Shown here in pieces: positions 7,587 through 14,389 of a DNA stretch of 28,384 nt. The position numbers and the translations under genes were made by a program. Below the pieces are notes generated by a model. The model was not told where the DNA came from. It made no database searches and worked only from the letters and a program-made list of their open reading frames with translations. Numbering within the stretch: the stretch's first letter is position 1; every line of letters begins with the position of its first letter. The DNA is taken from positions 1-28,384 of IMG/VR virus record IMGVR_UViG_3300020193_000107; one strand, given 5' to 3'. Origin of the DNA: a virus.

Positions 7587-9118
7587 GCGCTCATCCACGC
7601 CCGCAGGCCCGCCGCCAGCACCGGCTCCGGCCCCCGCCGGCGACGCACCTTGCTGACCAGCGCATCCGGGTGGTAGTACGTCATCGCCAGCGCGTCGGCC
7701 TCGTCCGGGCTGTGCCCGATCTCCGCCTTGATCTTCTTCTTGTCGACGATCTTCACCACGCTGTGCCCCTTGTGCGGCACGTACTCGCAGCGCGTGGCGC
7801 CGAGACCGTTCTTCAGCTCCACGTCGTCGGGGAGGCTGATCGCCCCGCGCTCGAAGGCCTCGCGCAGGCGCCAGTACATCTCGGCCCGCATGTTGTAGAA
7901 GCGCGTCTCGTCGCTCGCCGCCCGGCGCGCGTCGGCCGCTTCCACGATCGCCCCCTTGAGCGCGCGCACGTTGCCCTCGACGGCCCAGCCGATGCCCACG
8001 GTGTCGATGCGCACGACGTCGGGCCGGTCGGCGTCGACGTCGGTGCCGATCCAGCGCTCCAGCGCCTGGCTGTCCGCCGTGCGCAGCCGCTTGAGGGGAA
8101 AGACCTGCGGCCCCCGCCGGGTCGCGATGATCGAGTGGTCGCCGCCCGCCCCGCAGTCGACGGCCTTCACGAGCGGCGTGCCCGCGGGGAGCTCGACCTC
8201 GCGCTCCACCGCGTCCTCGATCCACTCCCACGGTATGAGCGTCTGCTCGTCGACGAGGGGGGGCAGGCCGAGCACGCGGATCCGGTACGGGTTCGAGTCG
8301 CGCCCGTACTTCGCGGCGAGGGCCTCGACGACCGCGGGCTCGACCAGCTCGCAGTCCTCGGCGTTCCAGCGCAGCGCGATGAACCGCCCCCCCGCCTGCT
8401 GCGTCTCCACCGCGTAGCCCGTCGCCCGCGTGGGGTTGAAAATCACCAGCATCACGTTCACCGCGCCCGTCATGTTGCCCTCGAGCGCCTCAAACACGGG
8501 CGGGCGCACCCCCGAGGCCTCGTCGATCACCTGCAGCACGTGCTCCTCGTGGATGCCCGCAAGCCCTTCCACCTGCTCCGACTCGGTCAGCTTCGGGTTC
8601 GCCGCCTTCGGGAACGCCAGCCACCGCTTCCCCCGCGCCTCCTCCGGCACGCTCGCCAGGAATAGCTTGTCGTTCTGCAACACGAACTGATCCCGCAACG
8701 GCGAATACATGAGCCACTTCGCGATCTCCGACCACAACACCTTCGACAACTGGTCGGCCGACACGCTCACACACGGCACCTTCGGGTACGAGAAGCACGA
8801 GAGAAACCATAGAATCGCCCACGCCGCGAACCCGTCCTTGCCGACCCCCTTGCCCGCCATGATCGACACCCCGAGCGTCTCCCGGCGCTCCCCTCGCTCC
8901 TTCGCCGCCACTAACCCCGAAAGCGCCCCCGCCGCCTCCCGCTGCTGCTCCGTCATCCGCAGCGCCGTCCCCTTCGCCCCGTTGTACGGCCCCAGAATCG
9001 CCTCCTCCACGAACCGCCCGAGATCCTCCCGCCACCCCCGCACCACCCGCAGATTCGCCGCATACGCCCTCGCCCCCTCGCGCGCCCCGACCGAGCCCCC
9101 AGAGCCTTGCCCGCCCAT
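7583..9118 (-). CDS. terL: Terminase large subunit (ATPase-nuclease packaging motor)
   Basis: A 511-residue protein starting at ATG 9118. The ATPase domain shows Walker A AGKGVGKD (88-95), Walker B VLQVIDEA (194-201) with catalytic Glu, and a coupling motif in LVIFNPTRA. The RNase H-like nuclease domain starts with VKAVDCGAGGDHSIIATRRG, continues with VVRIDTVGIGWAVEGN and closes with SPDEADALAMTYY, supplying the three acidic metal ligands (D, D, D). It translocates DNA into the procapsid and cuts the concatemer. The small subunit lies 194 bp upstream and the portal just downstream. The ribosome-binding site is poor (GAGGGG 3 nt from ATG), so a slightly different start is possible. Domains appear intact. 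Confidence 0.93.
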   Translation of the reverse strand: MGGQGSGGSVGAREGARAYAANLRVVRGWREDLGRFVEEAILGPYNGAKGTALRMTEQQREAAGALSGLVAAKERGERRETLGVSIMAGKGVGKDGFAAWAILWFLSCFSYPKVPCVSVSADQLSKVLWSEIAKWLMYSPLRDQFVLQNDKLFLASVPEEARGKRWLAFPKAANPKLTESEQVEGLAGIHEEHVLQVIDEASGVRPPVFEALEGNMTGAVNVMLVIFNPTRATGYAVETQQAGGRFIALRWNAEDCELVEPAVVEALAAKYGRDSNPYRIRVLGLPPLVDEQTLIPWEWIEDAVEREVELPAGTPLVKAVDCGAGGDHSIIATRRGPQVFPLKRLRTADSQALERWIGTDVDADRPDVVRIDTVGIGWAVEGNVRALKGAIVEAADARRAASDETRFYNMRAEMYWRLREAFERGAISLPDDVELKNGLGATRCEYVPHKGHSVVKIVDKKKIKAEIGHSPDEADALAMTYYHPDALVSKVRRRRGPEPVLAAGLRAWMSA

Positions 9119-9312
9119 TAGCCCCTCACCCGCTCCAGTCCCATCACCCCCCCCTTTACCCCTCTCCCACGTGAAACCGGGACTGACCTGTCATGAAGCC
9201 AGGACGAGGCCCATGCCCCCGGGGGTCCGAGCCGAGCTCGAGGTTGCGGCCGGCGGTAGCCGACAGCGGGTCCGCGGTCCAAAGGCGTAGTCCAGTGGGG
9301 GCATAGTCTGTA
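9119..9312. other. Gap between small and large terminase genes, no supported gene
   Basis: This stretch of 194 bp is GC-rich and open in several frames. A minus-strand frame ending at 9156 exists but overlaps the small terminase C-terminus and has no ribosome-binding site. I see no convincing hairpin or promoter. Confidence 0.4.
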
Positions 9313-9813
9313 CTATCGGCCCAGGTCAGCATTGGCGGGCACTTGCGCCGCATCGGACCCAGGCATCAGAGCGCCAGCACTACGGGTAGTGGGCCGCGTC
9401 CTGGCGCGGTCGCGTTCGACCCGCTCAATCAGCTCATGAAGAGATAGGTTCTGGGTAGATTGGCCACGTTCCAGCCGTTCGTCAGAGTGCAGCCAGTGAT
9501 GCGTGCCCGCGAGCTGGTAGGGGCTGCTCTTTACGTGGGCGTCCGGTTCGTCGAGCGCGCGGTTCAGGGTGTCGATCACACGCATTCGGGCCGACGTTAA
9601 AATGTTGGCCTGCTGCTCTCGGAACGTGTCGACGTGCTGAGCAGAGAACAGGTGGCGCAGCCCTGACATGCGTTCGTGCGCGGTGGACTTGGCGATGCCG
9701 AAGTAGTCGCCGATCTGCTCCCACGTCGCGCCCGAGTTGAGCATGGCGGCGGCCTTGCTTGGACTCCATCGTCGGCGCCGGAGCCGTTCGCTTGGCCGTT
9801 CGACGGTGCCCAC
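9313..9813 (-). CDS. terS: Probable terminase small subunit (HTH DNA-binding)
   Basis: A 166-residue protein starting at GTG 9813. An N-terminal helix-turn-helix is visible: WSPSKAAAMLNSGATWEQIG followed by DYFGIAKSTAHERMSGLRHL (about 16-55). A central helical part (EQQANILTSARMRVIDTLNR) could oligomerise, and the C-terminal tail is Arg/Pro-rich. It sits first in the late operon, immediately before terL, where terS is expected. Small terminases recognise pac/cos and load the large subunit. No family-specific motif is seen, so the call is HTH plus synteny. A GGAAGA abuts the GTG, an unusually short spacing, so the exact start is uncertain; the first downstream alternative would remove part of the HTH. 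Confidence 0.72.
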   Translation of the reverse strand: MGTVERPSERLRRRRWSPSKAAAMLNSGATWEQIGDYFGIAKSTAHERMSGLRHLFSAQHVDTFREQQANILTSARMRVIDTLNRALDEPDAHVKSSPYQLAGTHHWLHSDERLERGQSTQNLSLHELIERVERDRARTRPTTRSAGALMPGSDAAQVPANADLGR

Positions 9814-9844
9814 TCTTCCGCTTGTAGCACGGCTCCGGCCCGCT

Positions 9845-9996
9845 TGTGAATCTTTTCACACAAAAGCGCAACACTCTATATAGAGAAGAAAGTGTTGCGC
9901 ATTCCTAGAGAGGGCTTCTAAGGCCCTCTCTATAAAGCAGTAATGCGCCCAGCGGTGCGCTAATACCGCGCCGCGTCATTTAGGGGAGTGTTGCGC
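9845..9996. promoter_or_regulatory. Palindrome cluster in the late/early divergent control region
   Basis: Three inverted repeats lie between terS and the plus-strand operon: TGTGAA/TTCACA (9845-9850, 9855-9860); GCGCAACACT/AGTGTTGCGC (9866-9875, 9891-9900), with TATATA between the arms; and AGAGAGGGC/GCCCTCTCT (9907-9915, 9923-9931). A further AGTGTTGCGC is at 9987-9996. The tract is A/T-richer than its surroundings. This looks like operator sites for a phage regulator overlapping the late promoter; no U-tract follows the GC hairpin, so a terminator is less likely. Confidence 0.6.
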
Positions 9997-10052
9997 TTAA
10001 TTTTCCGCGCGGAGCAGAGCTCCCGGCCCGCAACGTCCCTGACGTTTTTCCC

Positions 10053-10081
10053 TTGACACTCCCTCACGGCTATATTATAAG
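10053..10081 (+). promoter_or_regulatory. Strong sigma-70-type promoter of the plus-strand operon
   Basis: TTGACA (10053-10058) is followed by a 17-bp spacer and TATAAG (10076-10081), set in a TATATTATAA stretch. It is the best promoter match in the window and lies 43 bp upstream of the first plus-strand ATG. Confidence 0.85.
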
Positions 10082-10124
10082 GTATGACATAGACGCTACA
10101 AGACGCACTACAGGGGGGCCAGCC

Positions 10125-10280
10125 ATGAGCAAGAAGCTGGTGATCGTGAGGTTACAGTGCCTGCGCTGTGGCCACACATGGGCGCCGCGTAAGCCGGACG
10201 TGGCGCAGTGCCCGAGGTGCCAGAGCCCGCGGTGGGACCAGGCGCGCGAGCCAGGCGCGAGTGAGCCAGGGCGCGAGTGA
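10125..10280 (+). CDS. Small zinc-ribbon protein
   Basis: A 51-residue protein from ATG 10125, preceded by CAGGGGGGCC. Two CxxC knuckles (CLRCGHTWAPRKPDVAQCPR, where CPRC is the second pair) define a rubredoxin-like zinc ribbon, with a basic/acidic tail. The first in-frame candidate, TTG 10053, is the -35 element of the promoter and is rejected. Similar ribbons occur as small phage or antitoxin-associated proteins; no specific function can be given. It is the first gene of the plus-strand operon, so probably expressed early and strongly. Confidence 0.75.
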   Translation: MSKKLVIVRLQCLRCGHTWAPRKPDVAQCPRCQSPRWDQAREPGASEPGRE

Positions 10281-10297
10281 GCGCTAGGGGGGACAAC

Positions 10298-10528
10298 ATG
10301 GAGCGCATCGTGATCTGCCTTGAGGGCGACAGCGAGCAGTGCGTGATCTCAGGCCGCTACTCGCTTGATGAGGGGGAGGGGGCGCGCGACATCGTGATGC
10401 GAGAATTCTTGGACATCAACGACTTCGATGCCCAGGACTACCGCCAGATCGCCGCGCTCGAGATCGGCGGCGAGATCATCTACGGCGGGGGCGCGTTCGC
10501 GCTGTCTGTGCTTCGCCGGGAGGCGTAG
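10298..10528 (+). CDS. Unrecognised 76-aa protein
   Basis: ATG 10298 follows GGGGGG at a good distance (CTAGGGGGGACAAC), which favours it over GTG 10277. The product (MERIVICLEGDSEQCVISGR, later AQDYRQIAALEIGGEIIYGG) is acidic with alternating beta-like strands, no membrane segment and no motif that I know. It lies 17 bp after the zinc-ribbon gene and 12 bp before the next, so it is part of the same transcript. Confidence 0.6.
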   Translation: MERIVICLEGDSEQCVISGRYSLDEGEGARDIVMREFLDINDFDAQDYRQIAALEIGGEIIYGGGAFALSVLRREA

Positions 10529-10540
10529 GGAAAGGACAAC

Positions 10541-11113
10541 ATGACAACGATGAGACCGATGAGACCGTATCGGAAGGCGCGAGGGCGCAGGCCCACCGCC
10601 GCTCAGATCGCCGCCGCCCAGCAGGCGTGGGATGCGCGCGAGGGCACGATCGAGGGGCGGTATCACCGGGGCCAGATCATCGTCGACGCCGCCGGCGACT
10701 ATTGGCGGATCACGCGCCCAGGCCGACGATATCACGAGGATGTCAGCGACCTGATCTATCCGGTCGTGCGTGCGCGCGCGCCTCGCGCGGCGCGGGCGTG
10801 GCGCGATCTGGAGAGCATCGCGGCGACGATCTATGGCCGGCATGACGACGCGGTGCTCGTCGCCGGGGGCGCGCTGCATATCCGGCTGCGCGCGCCCGGA
10901 CTCCTCGCCGGCGGCGACGAACTCGCGGTCGATGGCGATGTCGTGAGCGCATATCACGCACGCTACGACGACGCGCCGCGCACGGGACAGGTGCGCGACG
11001 CCAAGCTCGCGGCTCGCGTGCGCGAGCTGATCGCGCTGCGGCCCACGTGGACTCCGATGGCCCGCGTGCATGTGCGGCCCCAGACGCCAGTCGCGGGCGC
11101 AGGCGAGTCATGA
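10541..11113 (+). CDS. Unrecognised 190-aa basic protein
   Basis: Starts at ATG 10541 behind GGAAAGGACAAC. The N-terminus is basic (MRPYRKARGRRPTAAQIAAA), followed by GQIIVDAAGDYWRITRPGRR and a tyrosine/aspartate-rich centre. The C-terminal part (RVRELIALRPTWTPMARVHV) is helical. No catalytic motif is visible. Its stop overlaps the next start (ATGA at 11110-11113), so the two are probably co-translated. A DNA-binding role is possible from the basic N-terminus but not supported by a motif. Confidence 0.6.
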   Translation: MTTMRPMRPYRKARGRRPTAAQIAAAQQAWDAREGTIEGRYHRGQIIVDAAGDYWRITRPGRRYHEDVSDLIYPVVRARAPRAARAWRDLESIAATIYGRHDDAVLVAGGALHIRLRAPGLLAGGDELAVDGDVVSAYHARYDDAPRTGQVRDAKLAARVRELIALRPTWTPMARVHVRPQTPVAGAGES

Positions 11114-11712
11114 GAGCCCCGGCGGTCTTGCGCGTCCTCGATCCACTTACGCATCCGGCCTACGCGACGGCCGCGCGCGAGCTGGACGACTCGATGCGCG
11201 CGCTCGTCGCACGCCGTGCTAGCACGCCCGAGGATGCCACGGGTGCCATCGCCGCCCTCGACGCCGAGATTGTCGGCCGCGCGTACTGGTATGTGCTGCG
11301 GCCCGATGAGATCGCCCGCGAGATCATCGGCCTACGGCGGCGCATCAGCGTGGCGGAGGCCACGCGCATTCTACTCGCGTGCGGCGAGGCCGGCTACGAC
11401 ATCGCGGGCAACGGCGGCCCAGATCATGCCCTGCGGTATCCCGGCCGCCACGGCTACCCCGAGTATGCGCCGACGCGCGGCGCAGAACGGGACGAGGTGC
11501 TGTGGGCAGCGGCTGAGTGGTGGGCGCACTTCGCGACGAGGCCCATCACGTACATCTCGCTCGGCGATCACCGCGGATATCTCCCTCGGCCGGTCCAGTA
11601 CGATCAGCCGGGGAGCATGCATCCGCGGCAACGGGCAGCGCTCACCATCGGCCCGGAGCCGGACGTGTACATGCGGCAGCATACGCGCCGGCTGCTGGTC
11701 GTTGAGCCGTAG
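11110..11712 (+). CDS. Unrecognised 200-aa protein
   Basis: ATG 11110 overlaps the previous stop (ATGA). The protein contains PLTHPAYATAARELDDSMRA, a Trp/Tyr-rich core (GRAYWYVLRPDEIAREIIG) and AAEWWAHFATRPITYISLGD. Hydrophobic aromatic residues spread evenly suggest a folded soluble protein. I know no family for it. The second gene of a coupled pair; the partner at 10541 may form a complex with it (inference from coupling only). Confidence 0.6.
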   Translation: MRAPAVLRVLDPLTHPAYATAARELDDSMRALVARRASTPEDATGAIAALDAEIVGRAYWYVLRPDEIAREIIGLRRRISVAEATRILLACGEAGYDIAGNGGPDHALRYPGRHGYPEYAPTRGAERDEVLWAAAEWWAHFATRPITYISLGDHRGYLPRPVQYDQPGSMHPRQRAALTIGPEPDVYMRQHTRRLLVVEP

Positions 11713-11723
11713 GAGGAACAACA

Positions 11724-11963
11724 ATGACGACGAAGAGCTGCGAGTGCGGCGTGTGGACGGGCGAAATGTGCGATTGGGCGGGATCGCGAGATGAGACCGT
11801 GGTGATCGAGTACATGCCACCGGATCTGAGGGCGTCGCACGCGGCGGCGCATAACTACGGAGTGTACCCGCACAACGGGGCCGTCCGAGTGCGCGTATCG
11901 CGCGACTGCGCCGATTTGGTCGCGGAGAGCGAGTGGGCGTCGGTCGTCGAGGAGGAGGGCTAG
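11724..11963 (+). CDS. Unrecognised 79-aa protein with N-terminal Cys cluster
   Basis: ATG 11724 sits behind AGGAGGAACAACA, a strong ribosome-binding site. The N-terminus has four cysteines within about 16 residues of each other when the CECG pair is included (KSCECGVWTGEMCDWAG), possibly a metal site. The remainder is acidic (VSRDCADLVAESEWASVVEE). Family unknown; it lies 4 bp before the next gene. Confidence 0.6.
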   Translation: MTTKSCECGVWTGEMCDWAGSRDETVVIEYMPPDLRASHAAAHNYGVYPHNGAVRVRVSRDCADLVAESEWASVVEEEG

Positions 11964-11967
11964 GGCA

Positions 11968-12405
11968 ATGGCTGCGACAACTCTAACCGCGATCATCCGC
12001 GGCCTGCCCGGTACGTATCGCGAGCGCCTGAGCGCGCTCACGGTCGAGCGCGACGCGGACGGTCGATGGTGCGCCATCCTTACCTATGCGCTCGCGCTGC
12101 CGGGCATCGCAGATAGCGAAACCGGGCCGTATAGGATCGCGCTGGATACTCACGATCTCCCGCCTGGGGTCAGAGCCTGGGCGCGCGTGCGTGTGCCAGA
12201 CTCCATCCACGCCCTCGAGATCGATGGCGAGTCGCTCGATCCGCAAGCGGTCGTGGACACCATGTTCCTCGAGCTCGCCGCGCTGGATCTGGGCACGCTC
12301 GATGTCGCGCGCTTCGACTGTGGCGGTGCCCCGCGCTGGGTCGCGAAAACCCACGCCGGGTCGGAGTCGGAGCGCGTGGCGTGGATGCGGAGCATCACCG
12401 GGTAG
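11968..12405 (+). CDS. Unrecognised 145-aa protein, last gene of the plus-strand operon
   Basis: ATG 11968 follows a GAGGAGGGC ribosome-binding site that lies inside the end of the previous gene. Sequence words include IRGLPGTYRERLSALTVERD, LPPGVRAWARVRVPDSIHAL and LGTLDVARFDCGGAPRWVAK; alternating charged strands suggest a beta-rich soluble fold. No family recognised. A strong hairpin begins 16 bp after the stop. Confidence 0.6.
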   Translation: MAATTLTAIIRGLPGTYRERLSALTVERDADGRWCAILTYALALPGIADSETGPYRIALDTHDLPPGVRAWARVRVPDSIHALEIDGESLDPQAVVDTMFLELAALDLGTLDVARFDCGGAPRWVAKTHAGSESERVAWMRSITG

Positions 12406-12420
12406 GTAACCCAGCTCACA

Positions 12421-12463
12421 GCGCCTCGGCCTCCTGACCCAGCAGGAGACTTGGCCGAGGCGC
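12421..12463 (+). terminator. Long hairpin after the plus-strand operon
   Basis: An 11-bp perfect stem GCGCCTCGGCC/GGCCGAGGCGC (12421-12431, 12453-12463) encloses a second 5-bp stem TCCTG/CAGGA (12432-12436, 12443-12447) with a 6-nt loop and a 5-nt bulge. It directly follows the last gene. No U-run follows, so termination would be atypical or factor-dependent; an mRNA-stabilising 3' hairpin is an alternative. Confidence 0.55.
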
Positions 12464-12540
12464 TCGACATGCCATCGGGTGAGCGTCGCGCGCTGGGGGA
12501 TTTGGCAGCCCAGCGTGCCGCGTCTGGTCGCCCCTCTCGA

Positions 12541-12589
12541 ACATGGAGGATTTAGGAGCCGCGAAAAGCCGGGCTTAAATCCTCCATGT
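12541..12589. repeat. 14-bp perfect inverted repeat
   Basis: ACATGGAGGATTTA (12541-12554) and TAAATCCTCCATGT (12576-12589) are perfect inverted copies separated by 21 bp. The right arm contains TAAATCCTCC, which recurs in every unit of the adjoining array, so the two are evolutionarily or functionally linked. Confidence 0.9.
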
Positions 12590-12606
12590 CCTGCCAGCTC
12601 ACCGGG

Positions 12607-12800
12607 GGATTTAGCAGTGAATAGCCGCCGCGCTAAATCCTCCACCCCCCCCATCCGGGTCACATGGAGTGAATAGCCGCCGCGCTAAATCCTCCACCCC
12701 CCCCATCCGGGTCACATGGAGTGAATAGCCGCCGCGCTAAATCCTCCACCCCCCCCCATCCGGGTCACATGGAGTGAATAGCCGCCGCGCTAAATCCTCC
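12607..12800. repeat. Tandem array A, 52/52/53-bp units
   Basis: Units start at 12616, 12668, 12720 and (partial) 12773. Each holds GTGAATAGCCGCCGCGCTAA, then ATCCTCC, a run of 8-9 C, and ATCCGGGTCACATGGA. The first unit is preceded by GGATTTAGC (12607-12615), making a 9-bp inverted repeat with GCTAAATCC (12632-12640). Copies are nearly identical; the length difference is one C in the homopolymer. No protein-coding content is supported. Confidence 0.92.
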
Positions 12801-12929
12801 ACCCTGGGGGGCTAGGGGGCGCGTTCTGGCCTCTGATCCCCCCACCCTGGGGGGCTAGGGGGCGCGTTCTGGCCTCTGATCCCCCCACCCTGGGGGGTTA
12901 GGGGGCGCGTTCTGGCCTCTGATCCCCCC
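12801..12929. repeat. Tandem array B, three 43-bp units
   Basis: Units start at 12801, 12844 and 12887: ACCCTGGGGGGCTAGGGGGC, then GCGTTCTGGCCTCTGAT and a run of C. The third differs by one base (TTAG for CTAG). CCCCCC-ACCCT-GGGGGG across each junction can fold as a hairpin. The array follows array A directly and ends 69 bp before the methyltransferase start. Confidence 0.92.
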
Positions 12930-12998
12930 ATGCTTGGGGTTGTGCCGGCGGCAGAACTGGCAGAACCTTCATGTGCCGCCAGAAAGGTTGGGTTTGTG

Positions 12999-14156
12999 AT
13001 GCTCGACGCCTCGACGTTCAGGAACAGTCAACCGCGCGCCGTCGACATCTACAGCGGCTGCGGCGGGCTGTCGCTCGGCCTCGAACTCGGGGGTTTTGCC
13101 GTCGCATACGCCGTCGACTGGGATGGCTCCGCCTGCGCGACGCACTCTAAGAACTTTCGCGACGCGGTCGTGGAACGGCGAGATGTGCGCGAAGTGTCTG
13201 GAAACAACATCAGCCGCGCTGCGGGCGGCCCTATCGCACTCGTGGCTGGCGGAGCGAGCGCGGCCTGCGCACGCCGGACGATCCACGAAACTTTCCCCGA
13301 ATTCGTCCGGCTCGTCAGCGAACTGAAACCGGCGATGTTTCTCATGGAGAACGTCCCCGGTATCGCACACCGCCATAACTTTGCGCTGCTGCGGACGATC
13401 TATGGCGCCTTCGAGCGGCTAGGGTACCGCTGCGCGGGCGATGTCTTGCTCGCGGCTGACTATGGGGTTCCGCAGCTCAGATACCGATTCTTCCTCGTGG
13501 GGACGCTAACGGATATCGACTTGACATTCCCCGCACCGACGCACGCGCCGAGGCCAACGCAGAACCTGCTCGTGCAGCCTCAAGTGACCGTCTGGGACGC
13601 CATCGGTGACCTTCCGAGCATTGAGTCGCGTCAGGCCGACGAGCCGATCGCTTATGCGTCGGCTCCCCAAACGTCGTATCAGCGGGCGATGCGCGAAGGC
13701 GCCGGCGACGTCGTCACGAATCACGTCTGTTCCGCGCCGGACGACATCAACTTACGCCGCGCGAAGTTCGAGGGCGCTCGCCTTCGCCGCGACATGCCGG
13801 CGTTCACGATAACGGCATCATTCGGCGCATTCACGCACCCGCTCGACAACCGTGCGCTGAGTATGCGCGAGGGTGCGCGGCTCCAGAGTTTCCCGGATCG
13901 TTTCACGTTCTCCGGCCCGCGAAACTCGCAATACAAACAGATCGGGAACGCCGTGCCTCCGATGCTCGGCGCCGCGATGGCGCGGCATCTGCGCGAACTG
14001 CTTGCAGGAGGCACGCCGTCAGGTATCCGGCCGCGCGTGACCTCGACGCTGCTCAACGACCCCAGAGGTGGCGATGCTCTTCCCGTCCTGACGCCGAGGT
14101 TCAAGGAACTGTTCGGTCAGGCGACACGGTGGCCGAAGGCAAGAGCGAGCGGGTGA
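12999..14156 (+). CDS. C5-cytosine DNA methyltransferase homologue lacking the catalytic PCQ loop
   Basis: A 385-residue protein from ATG 12999, chosen because GAAAGG lies upstream while ATG 12930 has only a C-run before it. Dcm-type motifs are present: motif I DIYSGCGGLSLGLELGG (AdoMet binding), VDWDGSACATHSKN, motif VI MENVPGI, motif VIII VPQLRYRFFLVGT, motif IX SMREGARLQSFPD and motif X QIGNAVPPMLGAAMARHL. Motif IV, normally GGPPCQGFS with the nucleophilic Cys, reads VAGGASAACARRTIHET. The loop is about five residues short before ARR and about four short after it. The flanks align well, so small in-frame deletions removed the active site. The protein may bind DNA without methylating it, or the sequence here is faulty. 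It lies alone downstream of the repeat block and converges on the dpdA operon. Confidence 0.85.
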   Translation: MLDASTFRNSQPRAVDIYSGCGGLSLGLELGGFAVAYAVDWDGSACATHSKNFRDAVVERRDVREVSGNNISRAAGGPIALVAGGASAACARRTIHETFPEFVRLVSELKPAMFLMENVPGIAHRHNFALLRTIYGAFERLGYRCAGDVLLAADYGVPQLRYRFFLVGTLTDIDLTFPAPTHAPRPTQNLLVQPQVTVWDAIGDLPSIESRQADEPIAYASAPQTSYQRAMREGAGDVVTNHVCSAPDDINLRRAKFEGARLRRDMPAFTITASFGAFTHPLDNRALSMREGARLQSFPDRFTFSGPRNSQYKQIGNAVPPMLGAAMARHLRELLAGGTPSGIRPRVTSTLLNDPRGGDALPVLTPRFKELFGQATRWPKARASG

Positions 14157-14309
14157 TCCCCTACTTGGGCGAAGGAGCTCGCGGGCCAGGTCGCGAGGGA
14201 AGCGACGCCCGCAAGAGCGATTCTAGCCGAAGCCTTTCCAAAAGCTAGCGGGTGAAAGTGTAGGCACCAGCGCCCGGGTGTCAAGTGCCCTATTTGGGAC
14301 ACGCAAGGA

Positions 14310-14389
14310 GGGGTGTGAAGTAGGTGTGCGGGGCTTGTGAGCATTCACAGGTTGACGTCACACTCAGCGCACACGGGGGTGTGAAGTAG
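14310..14389. repeat. 14-bp direct repeat in the convergent intergenic region
   Basis: GGGGTGTGAAGTAG occurs at 14310-14323 and 14376-14389, 66 bp apart; the second copy is inside the 3' end of the dpdA-like gene. The rest of 14157-14363 between the converging genes holds no supported gene or clear terminator. An 8-bp GTGCGCGC/GCGCGCAC hairpin (14406-14424) falls in the coding end of dpdA. Confidence 0.75.

Noticed and set aside
9156-9353. Small minus-strand ORF between terL and terS
   Set aside because: It overlaps the terS end, has no ribosome-binding site and its composition looks like a shadow frame.
9907-9931. Intrinsic terminator at the AGAGAGGGC hairpin
   Set aside because: The stem is good but no T-run follows on either strand, and no gene ends next to it; an operator is more likely.
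12541-12929. CRISPR array
   Set aside because: The units are contiguous 52/53-bp and 43-bp tandem repeats with no unique spacers, and there are no cas genes.
12930-12998. ATG 12930 as the start of the cytosine methyltransferase
   Set aside because: It begins right at the end of repeat array B with only a C-run upstream; ATG 12999 has a GAAAGG and starts just before the conserved domain.
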